Of a stretch of DNA of 64,000 nt, positions 21,821 to 33,021 are shown in pieces (the stretch's first letter is position 1; every line of letters begins with the position of its first letter). This DNA is from Megalonaias nervosa. Lineage: Eukaryota > Mollusca > Bivalvia > Unionida > Unionidae. The notes below the pieces were generated by a model. That model saw nothing but the letters and a program-made list of their open reading frames with translations, made no database searches and had not been told where the DNA came from. The position numbers and the translations under genes are program-made. The stretch lies in NCBI GenBank assembly GCA_016617855.1, contig JAECUM010003639.1, positions 23,622 through 87,621 on the forward strand, in the 5' to 3' direction.

Positions 21821-24800
21821 CTGAAATGAATGGGGGAAAAAAACCACAAAATACTGTATTCAGTTTTGCCATTAAAGTCCTGTTGCCAAAAACATTAATT
21901 GACATATTCCATCTTAGTTTTCTTTGTTCATGTTCATTTGTTAAGTCTCACAGTAGTTATTTAAGGTCATATATTCAGTAAAAGAGCAATGTTTCTTCCA
22001 ACTTCTACTTATTAGAATGAAATTAAAATAACATTAAAAAATATGCAATGCACAGTGGAATCTGTCTGATCTAAACCCTGTGTTTCTGCCTTTTACCTTT
22101 ATTGCAGCTGCAACTTTTAGTTTGTCTTACTGTGTTACCATTCTTCAACATTCTGCATATTGGGGCATCTGCCATTTGTCTATGGCATATTTCCTTCTAA
22201 TATGGGAGTGGTTAATTATTGTTACCCATATGCATGAAGTTTGTTTTTTATTTTTTGCTTGCTTCTTTTCCAAATGTCTGCTTGAGGAGAGGGGAGGGGA
22301 TCATAGATCACATGTACAAAAGTGTCAGTTACAATGACATTTTCAATATTACTTTGACCATATTTTTCTTTATAAAGTCACAGCAGGAATACAAATCATA
22401 CATACAGCAGACTTTGGGCTGCAACCACTGGTTCAGGGAAAGGGGGGTGGGGGTGGAAGAGGCTGAAGGCTAAAAATTATACAATTTAACATTTATACAA
22501 TATGAAATAATAAAAAGTGGGAGAATGCTTTCCAAGCTGATCCAGTCCTCTGCCAGATTATAAATTGATGTATTATTACATTATCAGTGTAGTGATGTTC
22601 AACAGTCATAAGCATTTTAAAAATATTCATGGCAGTGAGTCTCATTATGTAATGTGGAGGAGGGTTTAGACAGGGAACTTTAACCTGCAATGAAAATACA
22701 AAAGTTAAGTCAACTTAAGCATGCTAGCTGAATTGTAACAGGATGTAAATGTTCTTAACTATGCATTTTATTGCCGTAGCCATCAAGGCTGTAATAAATT
22801 TAGTCATGCATATTTGTGTGTTGTGTATCATTCAGGATGATTTTGCTCAACAACTTTGAAGACATTATACTAATAGACTATTGCAGGGGTTGATTTAGCT
22901 GTTGTCCTGCCAGTTCATTGCCTGTGGGTTTTAGGGATTACCAGTTAATTCTGCCAATAACAGAACATGAGGCCAGTTAAAATTTGAAGTTATTATATTC
23001 AGTTTGGTTGGGAGGGCAAATTGATTTCCTCAATAGATGGCCTTACTTGCCAATGGAAGAATCTGTTTTAAGTTGACCCCTGTACTGAGTGAGAAAGAGA
23101 GCGATAAAGAAAGCGAGAAAGGAGTAATTTATCTTATTTCAAGTATAGCTTCTCACACTTGAAAACTACCCGTTTGGAAATGAGACATTTCATATTTTGT
23201 ATTCACAAGTATATGCCCACAGCATAGGGACATTGTCAGATTACAGTTGGATCAGTGAAAGTTGGATAAACATGACTAGACTATACATTTCAAAATAACT
23301 TACGCTTATGCTGCCATGTTTATTAATGTTTTTGTAAATGGAATAAACAATACACATATGGCACCCTCTTTTTTGGGCTTGAATGATGTTAGTTCCTCTT
23401 TGCCTTAAAACATTGTGTCCAATCTCTTCTACCAAATATAGTTTGTATTACTTATAATAGTAACAAAGCTTTATGGTCTTATTACAGTAAGTAAAATGGA
23501 TTGATGCATTAGCCTTTTTGGTCAGTTTCAAATATGACAACAGTCCACTTATTTTTAAGTAAATGATTGGACATGATAGTAGTTGTCTCCCTTGGATATT
23601 GTTCCGTTGATGGCAGTACTTGCTGCAATAGTATAAATACTTTTAGTGGAAATATAACGTAAAGACAATGTAGACAAATACTTTTAAAATTATTTAGTGT
23701 CGTATTTTTACGATAGTAAAAATGACAATGAATAACAATGTCTCAGGTATTATATTGTTCCATGTGACCTTGTGTAAATCCATATCACTTCAACTCTCTA
23801 TGTCATCTGTGTTCTCATACTTGAGTTTTGTTCCCCACCTTTTCAACTTTCTGGAAAACAGCACATCCCTTCATGTTTTGGATTTTTTTTACGTACATAT
23901 AACATTATGAAATAAATTAAAGGGACAGGAAACCTGATCAAGAGCAACTGTATTCACAAGAATAGTTTGAGTCTTTAGCACCTCAAATTCAAGAAAAGAA
24001 TTTAGTGTACATGCATTGATTAGGGTCAGTTTTGCTCTGCAGCATTTCATCATATAAAATATAAAATCATTTACCTTGGAAATTAGTTAATTTGTATATG
24101 GTTTCCAGTCCAGCCCAGTAGTCTCCAGAAGAGACCCCAAAGCCCACTTGGTACTTTGCCCATGATCTAGTGAAGCTGATATCTCCGAATTTCCGCTGAA
24201 GGATGAGGACAGTGGAAGCATTCAGCCCATGTTCGCAGTGCACCTGAAATACATAGAAGATATTTTCTTTTTTTTCCTGAGTTAATATTGAATATATTTC
24301 ATCTGGAGACAGGGGATGAGGGGGGGAGCAGGGGGTGTAATAAAAACGGTTATCAGGAGAGGCAGATTTCTTTTTTGTTACATACTAGTCCTTTTCCATA
24401 ATTTAAGAAAATTAAACTTGTTCCCCCATGCCCACTGACCTTGTACTTGTCCTTCCATTCAAACTCCCCAAATACTTGTTGAGCCATACTCCCACCTTCC
24501 AAGTTCACCCCAGGTAAAAGTTAGTAAAAAGGTTTATTATGAAAATATTAGTAATTTAAGAGCAGGTTAGGTGTGTGATATCCTAGTCTATAAATTGCAG
24601 TTTGAGACATAGAATAAAATATTTGACTGTATCCAGCTACAAGAATGAATTGGGTTGAGCAAGAAAACACCAGATTGACACAATAGCCACAAATGATATT
24701 GTAGCAAAAACAATTCAGTGCATAAAGAAGTATTGTGGTTGTCATTTACTGCTGGCTGCAAAATGGGAAAAATTATATTTTTCACATGTGAAAAAATAAT

Positions 24801-27293
24801 GATACAATTTTCATGTGTTTAGAATGGATAAATGAAAATATATGAGAAATAATTTAGTAATGAATATCAGTATTTAATTAATAAGTACTGGTATATATAC
24901 TGTTTTTATTGAAGTCTGGCAGGTGGAAGTATGAACCTTTAGCCAATGTTGCTTGTGTATGCGCTAGCAATCATTCAAGCAAATTTAATTAAAACAGTTT
25001 TTAGCATGACTGGTTTGAAATTTATTCAAAATATGCTGTTTATCCAAAGTTAGCTGCTATTGCTTTTGACTCCAGTTACTGGCTAAATTTGCTTTATTTC
25101 CTAATAAAAACACTTAAAGTTGGATCCTATGAGGTCATATCCTTGAAAAAGCACCACCTTCATTCTCCCAACTAAATACATAAGCTAAACAGCAATAACA
25201 ACCAAATAGGTATATAGCAGTGCTTTTTGTATGGTGGCAAAATATACAGCAGGGAATGTACTTGATATAAAGTTTGGTCACATTTGCAAGAAAACAAAAG
25301 TTACCTTCAGCGTTTTTTTCTCAGATGTCCATAGAAGGTATTGGCCTGATTCATTATGTCCAGACTTGCGGACCTCGTCACAGTCTTAAATAAATGTTGA
25401 CAAAGACAATAAATTAATAAGAACCTAGCAAATCAGAAAAAATAAATAAACAGTCAAGCAAACAATTCCAGCTAACCTGATCGTGGCATAATGAACTCAA
25501 GGTGACCATATTATACTGATCATTGGGCTTTATTAGACACTGTTCATGGAGAATTGTTCAATATGGGTATTATGAATACTAGTAGGTGGTCACTATGTAA
25601 CAACGAATAAATATAGCTTTGACTGTTTTGGGTTTTTTTTATGTAGGCTTGAAGTTTTATTTCTTCCCAAAACCAATATGATCGGTATGATAGTCCTGTA
25701 CCTCCTGACCCACATTTATGCAAATTTTACCTCCAAAGAGATTATCTAACATGGTCCATTTTTAGCTTGCCTGGACAAAGGCATGAGAGCTTAGCAAAGG
25801 TTTGCTTTTATGTTTAGGTAAGTTTCCCAAACATTGTTATTTGTACTACAGTTATGAAACTTGATAAGTTCATACAGCCTGAGCTACATCACCTTACCGA
25901 AAATAGGTCACTGTGATATATTTTTTCATGTACCATTTATTATGTGCACTTTTTATACTTCTGTCAGTTTCTCGGACACCATTGCTGGCATAGTCATAAA
26001 GCTTAATATGTACACTCATCCCAAGGAGAACTACACCATTATAAAACAGTAGGTCACTGTGACCTACCTTGTATGTTCCAATGATCATCTATACTTTTTA
26101 CATCCTAGTTTCTAAGTCTTGCTTGAACTTATGATAATAGCTTTATACAAAGCTCATGAGCAGTACTACACCAACATACCCAAAATAGGTCAATCTGACC
26201 CAATTTTCCCACGTGATTATGTCCAGTTTTTAAGCCAATTTCTGGGGTACCACAGCTGCTACACGTATTATACTTGATTATGTGACTTCATATTGACGAG
26301 TACAGTATTGTCAGCTCAAAAGTAGGTCAACACTTAAGCAATTATCTTCATTTTTTTGTTTTTAGTTTGTTGACTTTTTTGGACCCAGTTGCTTATTTAG
26401 TCATTAAACTGGACACCAACATACAAATTGTGAAATTCCACCATACAAAAAAAAAGTGACTGACCTACATCATTGACTTAGTTTTGTCCTAATCATTACT
26501 TGGAATTTTGATCATCTCGAGTATTGACTAATACAGACCACTTGTGTCTGAATAAATAGGTATAGGCATTAAGTATAGTTCTCATATATTAAGGACACTA
26601 ATAAGCCTACCCCTGCGCCCCCTCCACACATATATGCATGCCCCCTTAAAAAAATTTAAAAGGCAAGTCCCTTGGGCTGCTTTTTATTGGAGAAATGCTG
26701 CAGACACCAATACTATGAAAGCTGGGACAAAACTTGCAAAAAATTTTTTGCTCATCTCACATACAAAGAATAATTACAATAAGAGTATAATAATATCTTT
26801 CATTTGGGATTATTGCTTTGGTGGCCTAAGTGGTTGAGTGACTTGGCTTACATATACCAGTGTACCTTGAGACCATCTGCTTGGCACACACACACACATG
26901 CACACACACACATAAATAGAACTGAGTTGACATATCTGGATAAAATAGGTCTGACATTTATATGTTTGGTACTGTGTGTATGAATATATATAGTTTTGTC
27001 CAAAATTAATTCAAAGAGTAAATCTTTGGATTATTGTTTAGCATTTTAGAAGTTTCTGAAAAGCATTAGGAATCGCAACTTCAGGACTATACAACACTCA
27101 GAATTATTGCACCCATTATCTGAAATATTGGCATTAAGCCCAATTATTTTAACAGGAAGTTTAAGTTGAATTGAAGCTCACCTTTAAATCTCTTGAATGA
27201 CTTTAACCCATGGGTTGAGACACTCAATGCAGCTAGTGTCACCAGTACCAGGAAAGTAACCTTGGTATTCATGTTTACACCTTGACCTCTGAG
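21432..27293 (-). CDS. Secreted fibrinogen-related domain (FReD) protein, complete
   Basis: Exons on the minus strand: 27293-27182 (ATG at 27272-27270), 25384-25305, 24243-24075 and 21820-21432 (stop). All have AG/GT borders, and the coding lengths 91, 80, 169 and 389 nt join in phase to 242 residues. Residues 1-22 are a signal peptide (hydrophobic core TFLVLVTLAALSV). The fibrinogen C-terminal domain begins at once (DCDEVRKSGH) and fills the rest. Landmarks are VGFGVSSGDYWAGLE, NCA, AGWWFNYC and WQDWNTYKC. Both conserved disulfide pairs are present (DC with HC, NCA with FNYC), plus an extra pair (GFC, YKC). There is no collagen stalk or coiled coil. FReD proteins of invertebrates are secreted lectins that bind acetylated sugars, often in immunity (family knowledge). 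Ligand unknown. The first coding exon has a second copy at 29889-30000. Confidence 0.93.
21821..24074. other. FReD intron 3
   Basis: No other gene recognised. Holds purine-rich runs near 22270 and 22441. Open frames here are short and unremarkable. Confidence 0.6.
24075..24243 (-). CDS. FReD gene, exon 3
   Basis: 169 nt between ATGTATTTCAG and GTAAATG. It reads VHCEHGLNASTVLILQRK and then the conserved SWAKYQVGFGVSSGDYWAG block. The usual 'GGWTVIQRR' segment is altered to TVLILQRK. Confidence 0.92.
25305..25384 (-). CDS. FReD gene, exon 2
   Basis: 80 nt after TTTATTTAAG and before GTAACTTTTG. It encodes the domain's first box, CDEVRKSGHNESGQYLLW, with the first conserved Cys; the split Asp codon joins it to exon 1. 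Confidence 0.92.
25740..26570 (+). repeat. Degenerate tandem repeat with AGGTCA boxes in FReD intron 1
   Basis: Units of about 130-150 bp share AAATAGGTCACTGTGA-like boxes (near 25905, 26050, 26190, 26320 and, altered, 26450), preceded by a TACTACACC-type box and followed by TTTTTAWACTT-like segments. The boxes resemble AGGTCA nuclear-receptor half-sites, but periodic repetition makes repeat origin more likely. Confidence 0.5.
26885..26911. repeat. (CA)n microsatellite at the left edge of the duplication
   Basis: CA run with one ATG interruption, directly before duplication copy A. Confidence 0.95.
27182..27293 (-). CDS. FReD gene, signal-peptide exon, copy A (proximal)
   Basis: ATG at 27272-27270 is followed by MNTKVTFLVLVTLAALSVST and a donor GTGAG. 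The exon begins after TTGAAATTACAG, leaving 21 nt of 5' UTR, so a further non-coding 5' exon is expected upstream. Residue 28 is Arg (AGA). Confidence 0.9.
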
Positions 27294-28164
27294 CTGTAAT
27301 TTCAAGTTCCCGGATCACCTTATTAATGGAAAAGAAAAATATATTACATTTTAATACTGGAAGCTATTTTGAGAAAAGAACTTACTCATCAGTTATTTGT
27401 TCCCCGCCCCCCCCCCAATAATATGCATCTGCACCCCCACCCCTTATCACCACAGTTTTAAAAAGAAACTTCTGGACTGTTTGTTAATATCAGCAAACCA
27501 CTCCAGGTACTGTGAATTCACTATTTTCATGGTGTGCTGATTTTTGTGGTTGTTACAAATCAAAAATAAAAGAAATGAACAAATTGTTAGCTGTGGATAC
27601 TAATACCCCATTCCCAATCTGTGAATTAAGTATTAAACGAAACTTTGTTGTTGTTGTTGTTGCAAACCCCCAAAATGTTATACCCACAAAATAAATAAAT
27701 TTACTATGTATCCTAAAATTTTGAAGTCTTCTGAAATCGTTAAACAGAAGAGTTCACAAGCATGCATAAATCGGAGGAGAGGAGAGAGGGACTTAACAGA
27801 TCATCCCAAAGCAGAAACAGTTTTAGCAATAGAAACTGTGCATTCAAAGGATGTTTGGTGTGATACAGCATTGAAACGTTAAGAACGGAGCAATCAAGGC
27901 TGCATGACTGACATCATTTTATCTATTTCTCATGGTCACAAGTGGTTATCATTTACCTGTTTCTCACCATCAGTCTGTCAGTCACAATGAGATTATACCT
28001 ATCAGACCAAAGAAAACAGCTGACTGTTAGTCAGAATCACATGACTTAAGGTATTTTCACAAATCAGTCAGTAAATCTATCAAATGGATCCTGCTGCATA
28101 ACCTTGTCCTGCAGTAGTGCACCAGACCAAGTATAACATGCACCAAGCTACAAATACTGTAGAA

Positions 28165-29045
28165 CCAGATATCCCTAACCATAATGTGCTTGCAGATCAG
28201 GGTCTGTGCAGTTCACTTTCATAGACAGTGATTGACTTGTACTTAATATAACAGCAGATCTACCGTATATACTCATTTAGAAGTAGAATCAGATCTACCA
28301 GTGCATTATGAGCTGCCAGATCTGGGTCCATTTGGGTTTTTTTTAGCACTACTCTAGAACAAACAGCATAGACCCTGATCTGCCAGCATATTTTGCAATG
28401 ACAGATTTTGGTCTGTGTTTTCAGTTAGATCTGACTTGTATGCAAGTATGTATGGTAGATCTCTGCTGATTTGGGTTACCCATAGTAGATAAATATAAAG
28501 AGTTTATATTATGATACTTTTGTCAGAAGGTCTCTATCATCACAAGCCAAACCCTTCAACCATGAAGCATATACATTCCAGGGACAGATGTGTGACAACT
28601 TGTTTCACCCTGAGTAAACTAAGGATTAAAATTTCCTGTGAAATAAAGGTAATTAATTTGCCTCAATGCAGAATATGATGATTGCTACCATTGAAATTAA
28701 ACTTTTAACATCTGAAAACTTGTATAATTATATTCTTTTCTTGCATTATAATCTTTTCTTAATGGGCAACAGTGGTGTTGTCAGTAATTTTTTCCACAAA
28801 AAATAAAAAAACCTAACACTGGAGGCAAGGTACCATGCTGAATGGTACTCTACTGAGTTATCCCATTCTTTACATATCTTGACATACTTTCATTTTTATT
28901 CCTTGTCATCATTTGCATAATGTCCATGCAGTTCTGGGTCTAAGCGATATGTTTGGAGTAATCAGTAGAACAAACAACGTAGACCTGATCTGCCAATGCA
29001 TTATGCAACAGCAGATTAGGGTCTATGTTATTTGCATTTAGACCC
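28165..29045. repeat. Cluster of palindromic GATCAGGGTC / GACCCTGATC units
   Basis: GCAGATCAGGGTCTGTG at about 28193, GACCCTGATCTGCCAGCAT at 28372, GACCTGATCTGCCAATGCA at 28982 and GCAGATTAGGGTCTATG at 29018 form inverted pairs around CATTATG cores. The same set recurs in copy B, and a relative lies at 5590-5705. Confidence 0.6.
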
Positions 29046-29576
29046 AGTTTATAAAGGAGCACATACAGTAAATATCCCCTTAACGTAAGACAAAAATAAC
29101 AGCGTCAGAAACAAAATGTTCATAATATTTTTTAAAATGAAGTTTTTTTGAAGAAATGCAGCCTTAATACAAAATTAATTTAATGTTCAAATTTTTCAAA
29201 CTTTTTTAATGTGTGCGATTTACAAATAGGTAAGCTTATATTATTTTATTCATAGGAATTCCATGTTTTTTCAGGGCAAATACTTCATTAATATATAGAC
29301 TGTTCCTTAGTATATGTACACAGTTGCAAAAATAATGCCCTTACCATGTGGAGAGTGTAAAATAATACCCTTACCTTGAGCCTGTGGACTGAACTGTGTG
29401 GTTGTATTATTGTGCTTAAATATATATATGGAGAGGACATGGTATGTAGTGACCAATAGAATTGTGAAATCCCACCATGTGACCCAAGCTGTTGTACTCC
29501 TTGATAAGCAAACAAATACAGAGATGTGTCAGATAGCTTTAGTTAAATGTTTGAAGTTGTATATAATTATTACCTT

Positions 29577-29620
29577 ACACACACACACACACACAGACAC
29601 ACACACACACACACACACAT
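29577..29620. repeat. (CA)n microsatellite between duplication copies
   Basis: CA run with one GA interruption at the junction of the two copies. Confidence 0.98.
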
Positions 29621-32307
29621 AAATAGAACTGAGTTGACATATCTGGATAAAATAGGTCTGACATTTATATGTTTGGTACTGTGTGTATGAATATATATAG
29701 TTTTGTCCAAAATTAATTCAAAGAGTAAATCTTTGGATTATTGTTTAGCATTTTAGAAGTTTCTGAAAAGCATTAGGAATCGCAACTTCAGGACTATACA
29801 ACACTCAGAATTTTTGCACCCATTATCTGAAATATTGGCATTAAGCCCAATTATTTTAACAGGAAGTTTAAGTTGAATTGAAGCTCACCTTTAAATATCT
29901 TGAATGACTTTAACCCATGGGTTGAGACACTCAATGCAGCTAGTGTCACCAGTACCAGGAAAGTAACCTTGGTATTCATGTTTACACCTTGACCTCTGAG
30001 CTGTAAATTCAAGTTCCCGGATCACTTTATTAATGGAAAAGGAAAATATATTACATTTTAATACTGGAAGCTATTTTGAGAAAAGAACTTACTCATCAGT
30101 TATTTGTTCCCCCCGCCCCCCCCCCCCAATAATATGCATCTGCATCCCCACCCCTTATCACCACAGTTTTAAAAAGAAACTTCTGGACTGTTTGTTAATA
30201 TCAGCAAACCACTCCAGGTACTGTGAATTCACTATTTTCATGGTGTGCTGATTTTTGTGGTTGTTACAAATCAAAAATAAAAGAAATGAACAAATTGTTA
30301 GCTGTGGATACTAATACCCCATTCCCAATCTGTGAATTAAGTATTAAACGAAACTTTGTTGTTGTTGTTGTTGCAAACCCCCAAAATGTTATACCCACAA
30401 AATAAATAAATTTACTATGTATCCTAAATTTTGAAGTCTTCTGAAATCGTTAAACAGAAGAGTTCACAAGCATGCATAAATCGGAGGAGAGGAGAGAGGG
30501 ACTTAACAGATCATCCCAAAGCAGAAACAGTTTTAGCAATAGAAACTGTGCATTCAAAGGATGTTTGGTGTGATACAGCATTGAAACGTTAAGAACGGAG
30601 CAATCAAGGCTGCATGACTGACATCATTTTATCTATTTCTCATGGTCACAAGTGGTTATCATTTACCTGTTTCTCACCATCAGTCTGTCAGTCACAATGA
30701 GATTATACCTATCAGACCAAAGAAAACAGCTGACTGTTAGTCAGAATCACATGACTTAAGGTATTTTCACAAATCAGTCAGTAAATCTATCAAATGGATC
30801 CTGCTGCATAACCTTGTCCTGCAGTAGTGCACCAGACCAAGTATAACATGCACCAAGCTACAAATACTGTAGAACCAGATATCCCTAACCATAATGTGCT
30901 TGCAGATCAGGGTCTGGGCAGTTCACTTTCATAGACAGTGATTGACTTGTACTTAATATAACAGCAGATCTACCGTATATACTCATTTAGAAGTAGACTC
31001 AGATCTACCAGTGCATTATGAGCTGCCAGATCTGGGTCCATTTGGGTTTTTTTTTAGCACTACTCTAGAACAAACAGCATAGACCCTGATCTGCCAGCAT
31101 ATTTTGCAATGACAGATTTTGGTCTGTGTTTTCAGTTAGATCTGACTTGTATGCAAGTATGTATGGTAGATCTCTGCTGATTTGGGTTACCCATAGTAGA
31201 TAAATATAAAGTGTTTATATTATGATACTTTTGTCAGAAGGTCTCTATCATCACAAGCCAAACCCTTCAACCATGAAGCATATACATTCCAGGGACAGAT
31301 GTGTGACAACTTGTTTCACCCTGAGTAAACTAAGGATTAAAATTTCCTGTGAAATAAAGGTAATTAATTTGCCTCAATGCAGAATATGATGATTGCTACC
31401 ATTGAAATTAAACTTTTAACATCTGAAAACTTGTATAATTATATTCTTTTCTTGCATTATAATCTTTTCTTAATGAGCAACAGTGGTGTTGTCAGTAATT
31501 TTTTCCACAAAAAATAAAAAACCTAACACTGGTGGCAAGGTACCATGCTGAATGGTACTCTACTGAGTTATCCCATTCTTTACATATCTTGACATACTTT
31601 CATTTTTATTTCTTGTCATCATTTGCATAATGTCCATGCAGTTCTGGGTCTATGCGATATGTTTGGAGTAATCAGTAGAACAAACAACGTAGACCTGATC
31701 TGCCAATGCATTATGCAACAGCAGATTAGGGTCTATGTTATTTGCATTTAGACCCAATTTATAATGGAGTACATACAGTAAATATCCCCTTAACGTAAGA
31801 CAAAAATAACAGCGTCAGAAACAAAATGTTCATAATATTTTTTAAAATGAAGTTTTTTGAAGAAATGCAGCCTTAATACAAAATTAATTTAATGTTCAAA
31901 TTTTTCAAACTTTTTTATGTGTGCGATTTACAAATAGGTAAGCTTATATTATTTTATTCATAGGAATTCCATGTTTTTTCAGGGCAAATACTTCATTAAT
32001 ATATAGACTGTCCCTTAGTATATGTACACAGTTGCAAAAATAATGCCCTTACCATGTGGAGAGTGTAAAATAATACCCTTACCTTGAGCCTGTGGAGACT
32101 GGATACTGAACTGTGTGTGGTTGTATTATTGTGCTTAAATATATATATGGAGAGGACATGGTATATAGTTACCAATAGAATTGTGAAATCCCACCATGCG
32201 ACCCAAGCTGTTGTACTCCTTGATAAGCAGACAAGTACAGAGATGTGTCAGATAGCTTTAGTTAAATGTTTGAAGTTGTATATAATTATTACCTTACACA
32301 CACACAC
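29621..32307. repeat. 2.7 kb tandem duplication, copy B
   Basis: Near-identical to 26912-29620 and ends in a CA tract that here runs into alternating CG. Visible differences include the C run at about 30114-30127 (longer), a small insertion near 32096 and single-base changes. The high identity points to a recent event, probably by recombination between CA tracts. Confidence 0.97.
29889..30000 (-). CDS. Duplicate FReD signal-peptide exon, copy B (distal)
   Basis: Same start codon (29979-29977), same signal peptide, same AG acceptor and same GTGAG donor as copy A. The one residue difference seen is position 28: ATA (Ile) replaces AGA (Arg), just after the signal peptide. It can splice in phase to exon 2 at 25384, so it may act as an alternative first coding exon. 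Expression is not shown by sequence. Confidence 0.8.
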
Positions 32308-32324
32308 GCGCGCGCGCGCGCGCG
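32307..32324. repeat. (CG)n run after the CA tract
   Basis: Nine alternating CG dinucleotides follow a CA run. This is rare in such AT-rich DNA and has Z-DNA-forming potential. Confidence 0.9.
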
Positions 32325-32970
32325 GATTGCTTCACTTATGAACCATATGAACTGTAACCGCGTTTTGGACACGTACTCAAATAATCACTGAATTTGCAAA
32401 TACACGCTTTACAAGGTTAAAATGTACTCTAATGCGGCTTTTTATATCCAGATATTTTCTATACACAGTAAACTTAAAGAGTTATTGAGTTTCAGAATTT
32501 TGACATTATGGACACTAAATTGTGTTTCTGGACACCTTATCCATAATGCTGTTTATATTATTGTGTAACAAGTTGTGAACCATGTGTCCACAAATCGGAT
32601 GACAGAATAGTGTATTATAATAAATGTTCATTCATATCATTGGCGTAGCGTGATCTTTCGAGGCAAAAAATCTTCATGAAAACGATAGCGTTCGTGACGA
32701 GAACATACTTCTGTTATAAACATATTACTTTTTTTCACGAGGAAAGGTAATTCCATTGCGAAGAATAGTCAGCATATAATTTGGGCAAGCGAGCGTAAGG
32801 ATAAAATACAACGTTTTTTGTGATGAAAGCAACATTTTGTCCTGCTGAAATAAGTAATTCCATCATAATTTTACTATTAACGTATATTTATTGTCAGACG
32901 TATGCAATCAGTAAAAAATATATTGTATAGCGGATAATATAGTAGTGGTGAAGCTTAGCGTTTTGATGGT

Positions 32971-33021
<51 letters not shown>

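Larger units (their letters stand above)
26912..29620. repeat. 2.7 kb tandem duplication, copy A
   Basis: From ATAAATAGAACTGAG to the CA tract 29577-29620. Copy B (29621-32307) repeats it in the same orientation at an offset of 2707-2711 bp, with only scattered substitutions and small length changes in C, T and A runs. It carries FReD signal exon copy A and several palindromic GATCAGGGTC repeats. Confidence 0.97.

Noticed and set aside
21821..21905. Extension of the FReD open frame with its own ATG
   Set aside because: It runs through the splice acceptor; exon 3 joins in phase at 21820.
27512..27694. 60-codon frame conserved between the two duplication copies
   Set aside because: Conservation only reflects the recent duplication; no coding feature.
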